Positions 41,401-50,100 of a stretch of DNA of 64,000 bases are shown piece after piece. Numbering within the stretch: position 1 is the stretch's first letter; every line of letters begins with the position of its first letter. A program made the position numbers and the translations under genes. The DNA comes from Ianthella basta (Eukaryota > Porifera > Demospongiae > Verongiida > Ianthellidae): contig OZ025879.1 in NCBI GenBank assembly GCA_964019415.1, positions 1,207,810 to 1,271,809 of the forward strand. Direction: 5' to 3'. The notes beneath the pieces are model-generated. The model worked only from the letters and a program-made list of their open reading frames with translations. It made no database searches and was not told where the DNA came from.

Positions 41401-44400
41401 GGCGTGTTCAGGTAGTGGGAGTGGCTGTGAGGTGGCTGTTCATGCCATGAGGGAGGTGTTTGACGAACCTGAAGTTGAAGGTACTCTGTTGTCAATACCA
41501 CAAATGCTTTTAATGCTTTGAACCGAAAGGTGGCCCTCCAGAACATGAAATATGTTTGTCTTGCTCTTGAAATTGTGTTGACAAACTGCTACCAATCACC
41601 AATAAGATTGCTTGTGTCTGGTGGAGCAGAGTTTCTTTCGAAAGAAGGAACAATACAAGGAGAACCTCTAGGTATGGCAATGTTTGCGCTTTCCAATGTT
41701 TCCCTCATACTCAAGCTAATGGCGTGTGTCGAACGGTCTATCAGGCTTGGTTTGCAGATGATGCCACTGTAGCAGCATCCTGTGAATGACTAAAACAGTG
41801 GTGGGATGCACTGTCAACCTTCAGGGCCCACTTTAGATACTCTCCAAATGCCAGTAAGACCATACTTGTTGTGAAGGATGAGCATGAACAGATAGCCAAA
41901 TCCTTATTTTCGGACACTGGCATCACAATCACCACCCATGGCAAGAGGCACCTGGGTGCAGCTATAGGTTTGAGTGCCATTGTAGAAGAATATGTACGTG
42001 GGAAAGCTGATGAATAGATGGAGAAAGCGAAGAAGTTAGCCATTATTGCCGTCAGTCAGCCCCAAGCTGTGCATGCAGCTTTTGTGCATGGAAGTAGGAG
42101 CAAATGGACTTACCTCCTTAGAACCATTCCACAGTGTGGTCCCTACCTTCAGCCCCTGGAGGATGTCATCCACCAAAAGTTAATTCCTGCACTGACTGGA
42201 TAATCACCTTGCTCAGAAATGGAAAGAGCACTACTGGCCCTCCCGGCAAGACTGGGGGGATGGGTCCGATGAACCTGGTCACAGTGTGTGTCTACGAGTA
42301 TGAGGCATCTAAACTGGTAACAGCAAAGGCAAATTCCTACAAATTCCATCATTGCACAGGAAAGCACCTTCACAATGGACCCTATGGCAAAAAATCCAGC
42401 CAAGGCTGCAGTGACAAAGGCAAAGAGTGAAAGGCAACCAGAAGAGGTGAAGAAAGTATATGACCAGCTGCAATCAGCAGCGCGTAAATTGCTTGACTGT
42501 GCTAGCAAGACAGATGCCTCATCATGGGTTTCCACCCTGCTCATCAAAGAGCATGGTTTCTGCCTCAGCAAGGGTGTATTTAGGGATGCCATCAGTTTGC
42601 ATTACAGCTAGAATGTACAGAATGTGAGTTCAACATGTCCATGTGGTACTCCATTCTGAGTTGATCATGCAATGTCATGCCACAGGGGTTGTCTACCTAC
42701 CCTACGTCACAATGAGATCCAGACCTAGTGGCAGAGCTGCTGAGGGAAGTGTGCCACAACTGTAATAACTTGGTTGCAGTCGATGAACAAGTCGCAACAA
42801 CTTCTCCGCACTCAAACTCAAATCAATAAACAACAGCAGTTACACACAGTCCACAAGCACTCTATAATAACAAAAGTTCCGGAACATGCCAGCTTAGTAC
42901 ACAACTAAGCAATTACAGATCCACGCAGAAAGACAATTACATAGCAAGCACACTGAATATAACAGCTACAAGGCAAGCACACTACATGTGAAACATAAAG
43001 GCAAACATATGACATTGCAATGCAAATACATCAAGTACACAACAATGAGCCTAGGCTGCAACCTCTAGATGGTGAACATAGACTTAGCAGCCCTGTACAG
43101 AATGCACGAAGGAATGAAGAAGCGAGAGTATGGTGAAAGAGTGAGGGAAGTTGAACGAGGAGTGTTTACCCCCCTATTGTCCTGTCAACTACAGGGGTAT
43201 GGCAAGAGAGTGCACTATCTTATTCAAAAGGGTTGCTGATGCCATCGCAGAGAGAAGAAAACTCCACTACTCTCAGGTAATGGGTTGGCTTCAATGTAGG
43301 ACCTCATTCGCTTTAAATTAATCAGATCTGCAATCATGGAGCCATCAGAGGCTTCAGATTGAAAAGATCATGTGATTTTGCCAGCAACATCCCCTTGCCT
43401 CTTCTGAGAGCAAGGTGGGCTATTAATGACTCTGCTATGTGTAAATTTTAAAACATCACGACCTGATCTGTTATTCTGTCCTTTTTAAATGAAACACTTT
43501 CAATGCATGCGTTACATATATTAGGAAAAAATAAAAGCTGTGACTAACGTGTTGCCAGTGAGTAGCTGACGCATCGTATCTGCTTCCAACCTAGAGAAAA
43601 CATCTCCAGAAGGATGACCAAGCCTTGCTGAGACTTGAAAGCACTTGATGTTTTCTTGACTATAGTTGGGAGTCACTAATTACTTCCAGAAGACGTGAGA
43701 TGGCGTAAGGCATGCAGAAACCTGCCAGAACTTGTCCAATCATTTGGATAACACTTAAATGCCAACCAATTGGTGTGAAGATTTGCATCTTAGACTGGCT
43801 CACTAGACTATCCCATCTAAATGCCGGGCGATTAGGGCTGGGAAAGAACGGTTTAGTGGCAGTAACGATTAGTTCACACCTTTTTGCCCAATCAGATGTG
43901 TTTGGCAGGAATTCATGCTAATAGTATTCATTGGTTGAGGAGCTTCTGTTACACAAGAGTGGGTCTTCACGCTGTGGCTGTGCTCTGGCTTTGGTGATTG
44001 ACAAGGGCTCGAAGCTCATCTATCCCTCACTCTATTCCTCCACTTCCTCTCTTGGATCACTTTCTCATAGGAGATTGACCGAACGACACGGGTACAGTTG
44101 CAATGAGCCACTCACCCATGTAGAAATTGAGAAGAATGCACCAGCAATGGTATCACGCAACGTGCGCTTCCTTGCTTCATGTTCTGAATGCTAGAACACT
44201 GATACATAGCAAGCGAGACAAAGGCTACCTTCTTCCTTGTTCGGATTTTCCCCTCTAGAGTCAGCCTATCAGTCTTCACCAACCTGTACTTTTGTTCTAG
44301 TGGTTGGCAGCAGCAACTGCAAAAGCGTTTGTACTGTACCATCTCGCCCAATGTATGGTTTGGCCCAATTGCGCAGATTTACCATAGGGTATTGCTTATG

Positions 44401-45473
44401 AATTGCACAATACAATAGGTGTGAGCTTGATAATGCGAAGGTGTGAACATCACTCCACTTCATTCTGGGTTTTCCTTGAGGGTGCTTTCCTGGAACCCCA
44501 TCATCATACACTATCTTCATCACTCTACCGCTGCTCATCTCCTCTAATCTTTGCTTCCACTTCTGCTGCCATCTATTTACCAGATCCAAAACTCCCTCCT
44601 GCCTCACTCTGCCCCTAAGATCCATGTTTCTTATTCTATTTAGCCTTGACACCCTCCTCTATCCATCTTAACACTAGCTCTCATTTGCATAGCTTGCATT
44701 CTTCGCTTATGTCTTGCTTCACACCCTTGCTTCACGCCCATAAGTCAATGTGGGAATCACCATAGCATTCACCACCCTCAATTTTGTCCCCTTTGTCAAT
44801 TCCTCCCTTCCCAGCGCTGTGCTTCCAATGGCCCAACCATCCTTGACGCTATTCCTACTCTCTGCTCCACCTCACTGTCCATACTCCCACCACTAGTGAT
44901 CATTGTCCCAAGGTACTTCATCTCCTTTACTTGTTCCACTCTCTCACCCTAAACTTTGACATTACACACCTCATGCTCTTCCAACCCTCATAACCCTCGT
45001 CTTTTGCCAGTTGCTTTCATTCCCCATTCATCCAAACTATCAGTGGAATTCCAGTATAATAAATTACTGATACTGACACTGATACAGAAAGGCACACACA
45101 AAATACGCAGACTTAAATTAGTCCACGGCACGGCTCAGTTAGCTAGTTTATATAGGTATGTGGCAATCCAATACATTTACCCCGAAAATATACCTTTTCC
45201 TTTCAGCTTGCTTTTCCAGTGGCCGTAGCCATTCGTCTCCAAAGTGTCACAAAAGCGATCAAATGTCCTCTCCTCTTTAGTGAGTAGAATCTCGATCAAC
45301 ACGTCAATGCCATCAACGTTACTGGGTTTGTCGTTAACACGCGAGTACTCGATCTCTGTTAGCAGTGGGCGCAGTGCTGGCAAAAGGTTAGCAATAATTA
45401 TGCCAGTTCTCAACTCGTTATGATGCCCTCTCAGGGAAACTTTCCACGCAGGGTCTCCTACCCTTTCTGCCAT
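10815..45473 (-). CDS. Giant gene A: CARD - sacsin repeats x3 - HEPN - PARP fusion (7 exons)
   Basis: My model joins minus-strand exons 45194-45473 (CARD), 39826-40517 (unassigned), 27670-27757 (acidic linker), 27339-27436, 26985-27249 (first GHKL core), 11909-25321 (giant exon) and 10815-11434 (PARP). The sum is 15,456 bases, 5,151 aa plus stop. Every junction is GT/AG and phases agree (1, 0, 1, 0, 1, 1). Known parts: CARDs recruit partners by homotypic binding; sacsin repeats are GHKL ATPase modules of a cytoplasmic co-chaperone; HEPN domains bind nucleotides or cut RNA; PARP domains transfer ADP-ribose. Unlike human sacsin I see no N-terminal ubiquitin-like domain and no DnaJ motif; CARD and PARP take the two ends. 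ATG 45473 follows an in-frame TAG nine bases upstream and has A at -3 and G at +4. A role as immune or stress sensor is inference. The least certain joins are the two long 5' introns, 4.7 and 12.1 kb. Confidence 0.8.
11435..11908. other. Last intron of gene A
   Basis: 474 bases between the giant exon donor (GTGAGC at 11908) and the PARP exon acceptor. No repeat or coding signal was recognised. The reading frame of the giant exon runs on about 75 bases into it before a stop, so an unspliced message would give a sacsin-like protein without PARP. Confidence 0.75.
11909..25321 (-). CDS. Gene A giant exon: sacsin repeats and HEPN
   Basis: A single open exon of 13,413 bases (about 4,470 codons) with no in-frame stop. 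It begins at acceptor TTGTAG, completing the first GHKL domain (IASGNHVGLMDPHE, the partner of SGD-type motifs in sacsin). The second GHKL repeat starts near 21,400, with N-box KELIQNADDAGAT and G2 box GRFGVGF. The third starts near 18,250, with KEFVQNADDAGAS and GRFGIGF. All three keep the Asn of the N-box and the Gly-rich box, so ATP binding looks possible. Each is followed by a long sacsin-type linker, e.g. SCFLPLPIETSLNFVVNAFFD. A Gly/His/Tyr repeat lies at about 12,500-12,690, then HEPN from about 12,465 to 12,000 (VDAKMWLIQALNDYEAAK, then RCRYPEHN). Human SACS likewise puts most of its coding sequence in one very large exon. Confidence 0.93.
12528..12660 (-). repeat. 30-bp coding minisatellite (HHHGYGG repeats)
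   Basis: Four near-perfect copies of a 30-base unit encode ten-residue blocks HHHGYGG plus S/G, A/G and R/S, followed by YHGYTG. It lies between the third sacsin repeat and HEPN of gene A. The matching linker of gene B (about 47,980-48,130) is Gly-rich but has no HHHGYGG repeats, so the two linkers have diverged completely. Confidence 0.9.
25322..26984. other. Gene A intron before the giant exon
   Basis: 1.66 kb intron. It holds a short piece (about 25,500-25,570) that shares GAGGCCGGG and AATAGAAGC words with the ends of the pogo-like element further up, a direct duplication of CCAGAATTCAACTTGTGGTAG (two copies, about 25,959-26,000), and a foldback element (separate entry). No coding sequence. 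Confidence 0.7.
26373..26775. mobile_element. Foldback/MITE-like element
   Basis: The left end reads GAATCATAAATGAAAGACAACG and continues to ACTACACATGGTAAGG; inverted counterparts (CCTTACCATGTGTAGT, GTTGTCTTTCAT) lie at about 26,695-26,731. Around it GAATCATAAATGA occurs again at about 26,766, and the GATGGTCTATGT/ACATAGACCATC pair forms a second inverted match. This looks like a non-autonomous hairpin element about 0.4 kb long. Confidence 0.65.
26985..27249 (-). CDS. Gene A exon 5: core of first GHKL ATPase
   Basis: 265-bp exon carrying the ATP-binding core of sacsin repeat 1: N-box ELIQNADDAGAS, the FQGPALLAWNN strand, and the G2 box VGRFGLGFQSVHHLT. It starts in phase 0 after acceptor CTCTCACAG and ends in phase 1 at ACAG/GTATGC, joining the giant exon as HHLTDLPMIASG. 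Skipping it would shift the frame. It is almost identical to the gene B exon at 63083-63347. Confidence 0.93.
27339..27436 (-). CDS. Gene A exon 4: entry helix of sacsin repeat 1
   Basis: 98-bp exon encoding a segment like MTDDAFGTRRAPLTDFIKN ending in YTDGGQILK. This is the conserved lead-in to the sacsin N-box (human sacsin has a similar [22 protein letters not shown]-type segment). Phase 1 in, phase 0 out. The equivalent gene B exon is 63431-63528, with the same length and phases. Confidence 0.9.
27670..27757 (-). CDS. Gene A exon 3: acidic linker
   Basis: 88-bp exon, phase 0 in and 1 out, encoding ATLGNKMAESTEQELRNA followed by HEEEEKGIPEL. It has a good acceptor (AAATGTACAG) and donor (GTATGT). 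It contains an in-frame ATG (MAEST), so a promoter inside the 12-kb intron could in principle start a shorter protein lacking CARD. No homologous domain recognised. Confidence 0.75.
28018..28076. repeat. Short perfect palindrome
   Basis: GACCTGTGCGATATTATC is followed directly by its inverted complement and then by a further partial copy (ATCGCACAGGTC). This is a hairpin-forming remnant of a foldback element. Confidence 0.8.
28768..28852. repeat. Foldback hairpin
   Basis: GTGTGCGATACGATGCATAT and its inverted complement flank a short loop; the arms are about 30 bases with few mismatches. MITE-like. Confidence 0.8.
29440..29520. repeat. Short tandem repeat with GGTCCATGCAA
   Basis: Three spaced copies of GGTCCATGCAA(A) with G-rich spacers. 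No function is evident. Confidence 0.7.
29763..29932. mobile_element. Foldback/MITE-like element
   Basis: Arms of about 40 bases (TGTACAGCGGATTTATGCAA... and its inverted complement ending at 29,932) plus an inner inverted pair (TAGGATACGAAC / GTATCCTAGG) around a central AT-rich loop. Typical of a non-autonomous hairpin DNA transposon. Confidence 0.8.
30628..30735. mobile_element. Foldback element, family 1 copy a
   Basis: Arms AATGCTGACCAAGAGGTGTC... and its inverted complement ending at GCATTTAA, with inner GATTTAGA / TCTAAATC pairs. A related copy lies at about 31,430-31,572 (GTTAAATGGCGACAATAAGG). Confidence 0.75.
30998..31435. mobile_element. Nested inverted repeats
   Basis: An outer pair (GAACGAACTGGT/ACCAGTTCGTTTC words and a GTTGCTTTACCCTGTTTC / GAAACAGGGTAAAGCAAC pair) at about 30,998-31,077 and 31,338-31,435 surrounds a smaller hairpin (GAGATTTAGGGATCGCGAAA to TTTTCGCAATCTC) at about 31,238-31,332. 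Probably one foldback inserted into another. Confidence 0.7.
31430..31572. mobile_element. Foldback element, family 1 copy b
   Basis: Arms near TTAAATGGCGACAATAAGGT and ACCAATTGGTCGCCATTTA with a GCGCGAAGCGCCC hairpin in the middle; diverged relative of the element at 30,628-30,735. Confidence 0.7.
31847..32938 (+). mobile_element. TIR DNA element, left copy, with adjoining hairpin
   Basis: Ends read TATAGTATGGTGATTGCGCAAC at about 31,847 and GTTGCGCACTCACCATAC at about 32,772, an imperfect 22-base terminal inverted repeat in a TATA-rich target. A hairpin (ATATAGTACGGTAGG and its complement, 32,800-32,938) abuts the second end. The interior matches, in inverted orientation, the copy at 37,797-39,370. 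I see no intact transposase, so it is a non-autonomous or eroded DNA transposon. Confidence 0.8.
32976..33260. other. Unassigned sequence with short TCAA repeat
   Basis: AT-rich sequence with a (TCAA)n-like tract at about 33,132-33,150. It borders the LINE fragment and may be part of its 3' end. Confidence 0.4.
33261..34127 (-). mobile_element. LINE (non-LTR retrotransposon) reverse-transcriptase fragment
   Basis: An 867-base open frame encodes the C-terminal part of a LINE reverse transcriptase. It has the catalytic LLLFADDLMLV, then TINWGKTKVMVV, TMKYLGAML, ASKVIGAM, LLYACETWTL and the basic end RPRGRPRKRWADDL. The N-terminal RT motifs and endonuclease are missing, so the copy is 5' truncated. 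The long open frame suggests a fairly young insertion. A related, far more decayed fragment sits at 44,260-45,050. Confidence 0.88.
35476..35508. repeat. (TAATA)n microsatellite
   Basis: About six copies of the five-base unit inside the pogo-like element. Confidence 0.9.
35735..36075. repeat. Three diverged tandem copies, about 120 bp each
   Basis: Each copy holds a version of TTAGCAGGATTTCTTAATTAG followed by TCNCAAAATGG, preceded by a GTGGACA-like word. They lie inside the pogo-like element. Confidence 0.75.
36467..37203. repeat. Long palindrome with 75-bp internal repeats
   Basis: Centre near 36,747: GCATGCCATTGAATT and its complement face each other across a loop of about 18 bases. The left arm (36,467-36,737) and right arm (36,756-37,203) contain inverted copies of a 75-base unit with CTGGTGGTCTTTTTCTATGA and GTAACTTGCA. 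The right arm has about two more units than the left. It lies inside the pogo-like element. Confidence 0.88.
37797..39370 (-). mobile_element. TIR DNA element, right copy (inverted), carrying an insertion
   Basis: Inverted partner of the element at 31,847-32,938: the same hairpin (37,797-37,911), the same inner end (TATAGTATGGTGAGTGCGCAAC at about 37,917) and the same outer end (GTGCAATCACCATACTATA at about 39,370). Relative to the left copy it carries about 0.6 kb of extra sequence, roughly 38,055-38,680. No intact transposase. Confidence 0.8.
39826..40517 (-). CDS. Gene A exon 2: unassigned helical domain
   Basis: A 692-bp exon, phase 1 in and 0 out, encodes about 230 residues (94-324 of the model) after the CARD. 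The acceptor is TTCTCCCTGTAG and the donor GAG/GTGAGA. The predicted protein is Leu-rich and helical, with segments such as LLKYWDFLNFEFAQLVVKYL and LMSRYEENVQAKVV, then a second half with SYSLHRILQMKSFL and LDTALFAGWEKGSVKLLFYI. I do not recognise a named domain. Its lack of internal stops, correct splice sites and matching phase on both sides support it as a genuine exon. It may be a linker or effector-binding module specific to this family. Confidence 0.78.
41066..41250. mobile_element. Foldback/MITE-like element
   Basis: Arms of about 85 bases (AACAGTAACTCAACACCAT... with GCTATGCATTCCTAATTT) and their inverted complement ending GTTGAGTTACTGTTGCTTC, around a CTAGCTAGCTAG-rich loop. Confidence 0.85.
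41290..43440 (+). mobile_element. Broken reverse-transcriptase element, family unresolved
   Basis: A fossil retroelement. SKEGTIQGEPLGMAM resembles the RT motif of a retroelement group common in invertebrate genomes, and YLLRTIPQCGPYLQPLED and AERRKLHYSQVMGWL-type segments downstream resemble the C-terminal part of the same proteins. It is broken in several places and seems interrupted between about 42,730 and 43,190. I cannot place it in a named family from sequence alone. Confidence 0.7.
44260..45050 (-). mobile_element. Decayed LINE 3' fragment
   Basis: The minus strand encodes SRLNRIRNMDLRGRVRQEG... and VPGKHPQGKPRMKWSD, clearly related to the C-terminus of the LINE at 33,261-34,127 (VPGKRPRGRPRKRW). 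Upstream remnants to about 45,050 are eroded by stops and frameshifts. It lies close to the CARD exon and is older than the other copy. Confidence 0.75.
45194..45473 (-). CDS. Gene A exon 1: CARD domain
   Basis: This exon encodes the first 93 residues, starting MAERVGDPAWKVSLRGHH. The pattern fits a caspase-recruitment domain: helix 1 with ELRTGI, then LLPALRPLLTEIEYSRVND, the turn with NVDGIDVLIEILLTKEERTF, and the signature DRFCDTLETNGYGHW. CARDs nucleate immune and cell-death complexes by self-association. The exon ends AAAG/GTATAT in phase 1, matching the acceptor at 40,517. An in-frame TAG just upstream of the ATG fixes the start. If it is not spliced to the giant exon, it would belong to a small CARD gene ending at the exon at 39,826-40,517. 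Confidence 0.88.
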
Positions 45474-46569
45474 TTTTTTACACTAATAGGCGACATAATA
45501 GGTGGTCGAGTGGTGTGGATTTGTACATAAAATGGCTGCTAGTACATCCACGGCTGTCTGCATGGATTATAGCGAAAATGGTAACCTAGTAAACAGTGGA
45601 AGATTGCAATTACGCACCCTCCGGGTGAACTAACGCTACAGTGCAAAAGTAGGCTTGCACCACCTACCAAACAAGCAATTGACTTCGTCACTAGCTAGCT
45701 ATTTAACTAGCAATAGCTAGCTACACTTCTTGTTTTCCGTACGGTGGAAGCCAATACTAGTGGCATTATACACAGAGTTTGTACACAGCTTACATTAGAG
45801 CAAAGTTTTCATAGAGCAATTAGGTAACAAACCTTTGCATGTGCGTTATGTGTCGCTTATTATAACTAGGGCATACATAAAAATGCAACCAGCCTCGCTT
45901 GAATGTATATAGCTAGCTACTTCACTAAAGTAGTACTGTACAATGCATGAGCGTAACTCGACCAGGGCTAGTACATTTTGGGTAATAATAGAACTGCAAT
46001 CTGCTTTCACTGGCTGTCAGAAAGAAGGGATAGCAAGCCAGACGAAGCACTGGATGGCAACAGACCCATCAACACCTACATATTTGGAGCTGCGCAGGGA
46101 AAGCCCGTCCGTGCTGTGCTAACACAGTACGCGTCATCGCTTCACCCGAGTGAATTACCTAAGAACAGTAAGACCGGCGCTTTCGACCAGTGGACTCCCT
46201 GTTCCGTTCTTTGTAATTCCTGAGTTTGGTGGCGTTCTGTTCCATAGTGTTTGCATGATCATGAAAAGTGAACAAACTAAATTAGCTATAGTACGTACCA
46301 ACATGACTCATCTTTGCGGCTCATTCCTAGCTAGCTATAGTTCAAATTTTATACCATAATGTAGCTATACATGCACCAATGTCACCACGACTTATGTACA
46401 CAACAATTTACTATCCAAAGTACAAAACGAAGTAAAGGTATTAATTTTAAGCTGTTTAGCTAGCTATCTCAGTGCGAATCAGATCAGCTACCTTGCTATG
46501 GCCACTGTCAGAGGAGTTCAACCCTATAATCTATATGCTATATTAGTGCAAGATATTACATAGCATTGC
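45474..46569. other. Intergenic between gene B and gene A
   Basis: 1.1 kb holding the gene B 3' end and the gene A promoter. It is AT-rich with scattered AGCTAGCT words. A plus-strand frame at 45,978-46,223 has no recognisable domain and I do not call it. Confidence 0.6.
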
Positions 46570-47192
46570 TCAGTTATTCAGCTTGTAGACTATCTGATAA
46601 GCTGGGTAGGTCATATCATTGCGAGGTACAATGTAAATGGGACAACCATTAAGCCTCCCTTCAATGCTGTCGTAAGACTTTGTGACTCCGCCTTCCTGCT
46701 GTGGCATTTCAGGAGGACCATGGCCACGGAGTTGACTTGGATTCAGGCAAACGTATGTTTCTCCAAGCACCACTCTAGCAACCAGCAAGTAGAACATGCT
46801 CCCTCGGCAGTGCACATACCCTTGGTGAGACAGGGAGGCATCTTTGGCAAAGTAGATTCCTCTTCCGTACAGGCCCTGGGCACTCTGGACTACATCAAAG
46901 CTCTTCTGCCCACTGTAGATTGTCTTGGGGTCAACTGAGCCTGTTCCATGAAACACATTCTCTTCACGACAATATCCACCCTGCCTTTCTAGGATAGCAT
47001 TTCGGCGATTGATAAAGTCTCTCCATAAGTAGACATTTTGAATCCTTTCGATGTTGAAAATGGTCACATTGCAAACCCCCATGCTGCTGAGGAACAGCTC
47101 TTCCATGCTGTTGTACTCTGGGGAGCCTAACTTTAGGGGAACTACCTTCAGCTTTTCATCATCTATAAAGGGAAGCCAATCATCAGGGAATT
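46570..47192 (-). CDS. Gene B last exon: PARP catalytic domain
   Basis: 207 codons including stop. The acceptor is TTTTCCTCAG at 47,193 and phase 1 joins the giant exon donor C/GTGAGT at 47,401, giving LDPAQFPDDWLPF. Motifs are VFHGTG (NAD His), YGRGIYFAKDASLS (Tyr) and PIYIVPRND with Ile at the Glu988 position, the same H-Y-I triad as gene A. The VFHGT and AKDA cores are conserved while the rest is about half identical to A, which suggests selection for catalysis. Confidence 0.88.
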
Positions 47193-50100
47193 CTGAGGAA
47201 AAGCAAGCATGTATGGAGAAATACAGTAGTACTGCTACTATATAGACAGACATACTAAACTGAATAATTCATTAAAACACTTACGCCCCTTCTACCTCAT
47301 GCCTACTGTACATTAGATACTGCCCCTGCTGAAAAGGTATAAACATTACATAAAGCACAGTGCATGCGTCTCTTGTAAGGTATCCCATGCAACCACTCAC
47401 GTGCAGGGTCCAGTGGGGTTCTTCTCCTGGCAAGAACAATGTGTCGAATGGGCTCCATCACGGGTGCAATACAGGGTATACTTCCCACCTTTGTCAAAAT
47501 GGCCTCTACGGCTGCAACAACCTCTTCTGCCTCTTCAAAGTGTTGCATGTAGGCCAGCACAGGAGCCATTATAGGTGTGTTGTAGTCAGGGTAACGGCAC
47601 CTCAGGTAGTGCCTGGACACCTGCAGGACCTGAGGCATGAGGTCAAGAGGAGGGTCCTTTGGCCAGTGGGTGTTGTCCTGGAGCTCCTGACACAGGTCTC
47701 TGACATTGGTCTGCTCAGAGAGCATCTTGTTAAGACCACACAGTGCAAGAAAGAGAGTTTTTAGGCTCTTTTCAACACTCTCATGTGCCAAAAAGCACAC
47801 CTGAGCAGGAAATACGTGCACAGCATCAACTGTATTTCCCTCAAGTTGGAGCTTTTCCTTGGAAGATGTCAACAGTGACTTTGCTGCTTCGTAGTCATTA
47901 AGAGCTTGAAGCAACCACATTTTTGCATGTTCTAAGTTGGGTTGGGGAGGAGGCTCCTTATCTAGACTTTGCCACAGTGCGTCGCGGTTCCTGTATCCTC
48001 CTCGCCATAGGCTAGAGACACCACCACCCCCTCCTCCTCTGCTGTGTTGTCTTTTCCTGTGCAACCCAGAGCCTCCATGGGCAAATGAATCTGCTTCCAT
48101 CTGTCCACCATATCCTCCTCCACCAGTACATCTTTCAGGAGGATTTTCATTCTTCTTCAGTAGCTCATCAACAGTCTCTCTCAGCTTCTGAAGTTCTAAC
48201 AGCTCTAGGTGAGGCTCAGCTGCCCTTACAAGAACATCTGATAAACGTCTGAATGCTGCAGACTCTTTCCTAGTACACAGGTAGTGAAGATGATGTGCAA
48301 GACGCTGACTGGCATAGAGGATGTGTGAGTTTGGCAGTTGTTCTGCAGTCAGCTGGGACAGCAAGTTTTCTAGCTGCACCTTCAAGTGTTCATCATCTTC
48401 TATAGACAACTCCAAGATAGACAGTGGCTCGGAGGGTGCTTCTTCAGTATCATCAACCTCTACCACTAAGTCCCATTCTTTTGCAATATGGGTTGCCTGC
48501 TGTGGCTGCAGGTATTTGGCAATGAACAGCTGTGACAGTGGTACATCAGCTGTATTGTCTTCCCCAGGTCCAACACGCAACTTACAAGCAGATAACCCAT
48601 CCTCTTCAAAATCTCTATCCTCGGACATGACAACAACCTGGGCATTGATCAACTGACCATCAAGTGAGTAATACTTCACAATCTCATTTTCCCTGTAAGA
48701 ACACATGATGATGTTATCCAGATATCCCTTGTGTGGAACAAGCTCTCCAAGGTCAGTCACCAAGGGTTCCTTTTCAGTTCCATGTTCATACATTGGAATT
48801 CTGAGCCTATTCAGAACCATAGGAATGGTCTCAGGGCTATCACAGAATATCATTTTAATCAGCTTGGCATTGTCCCTGATGACACCTCCCATGTGCTGAT
48901 TGATGCCCCAGGCAAACTCATACATCAAGTCATCCATGTCCACTGTCCTCTGGTGCGGAGATATGTAAGCAATTGCCTCACTGGAATCAGGGATCTCCGT
49001 CCATACAAAACTGAAGGTGTCTTCTCTTTCAGATTTGGGCAATTCCTGCCCATGTTCATCGTGAAGAACTGTCTTGATCATCTGTACACACTTCACTGTC
49101 ACTCCAAGCAATCTCACATGTACAGTCTCTGCTAGTTCATTTGTTGGCGGTGTCTTGGATTCAAATTTAATAACTCGTAGAATACCATTGTACAACTCAT
49201 CTGAGTGCAAAATTTCCTGCAGCTTCATGACATGCTTACATCCATGCTCTTTTCCCTCTGACCATGCCACTTGTTCTTCATTACAAATGATGTGCTCATT
49301 CTCCATGTCAATGTGAGGACGTTCAGAGATGATGAAGCTGAGGAGACGTACTCCCAGACACTGAGGAAGGGTGATATTCCCATAGTCATCTTCTGGTGGT
49401 GTTTTCACCATTTGATACTTGACAGACCTCTCATTTAATCTATCTGCAATCCATAAAGCATCATCCAACACCAGCTGGGATGCATCAATGAGTTTGTTAT
49501 CCATGGACAGTAATGGAATATTTCCACTCTGGAACACCACCAACTCGGGGCCTTTGCACTTTTCTTCTGTTCTGGTCAACTCTACTAAAGAACTGTATGC
49601 TTGTTCAGCTAGCCTTTTGTCATTGGGGTCATCACCAATCCCCTTCCTGTGCAGCTGTCTCAGAATGTGAAGGCACTGAGAGATCTTTAAACTATCAGTC
49701 ACACCAGCTAGTTTGAGGAATGTTTTGAACTGTCGACAAGAAGAAGGCACCCTTCTCACATAAGGGTACAGGTCACACTCTCGGGGCATGTTCCCACACA
49801 CCATGTCTGCTGATAGCAGCTGGAAGTTTGAGAATTTGCTTCGTTGAATAAAAATACACTTGCAATCACACAACACTGCAGAAATTGGTGCTCCATCCCC
49901 TTTAAAACCATCAATGTACTCATAATGGGCTTCAAATAGCTGTCCAATTTGTTGCACTAATGCAAACTTCTTTCTAACTGGCAACTCATGGCACTGTTGA
50001 AGGATTTGAACTACAGAGGCCAGGTTATGTGCAACTACAACAGCATTGAGTTCAATCACACCAAGGGTGTGAAGATAATCACTAAGATAATCACTAGCCT

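Larger units (their letters stand above)
40518..45193. other. Gene A intron 1
   Basis: 4.7-kb intron between the CARD exon and the second exon. It contains a foldback at 41,066-41,250, a broken reverse-transcriptase element at about 41,290-43,440 and a decayed LINE fragment at 44,260-45,050. I see nothing assignable at 40,560-41,060 or 43,450-44,250. Confidence 0.7.

Noticed and set aside
45531-45632. Plus-strand ATG (MAASTSTAVCMDYSENG) facing away from the CARD exon
   Set aside because: It could be the first exon of a divergent gene, but the frame is short and I found no continuation before gene B.
45978-46223. 81-codon plus-strand frame upstream of gene A
   Set aside because: No domain, no splice partner and biased composition only in part; it may be an old gene fragment but the evidence is too weak to call it.
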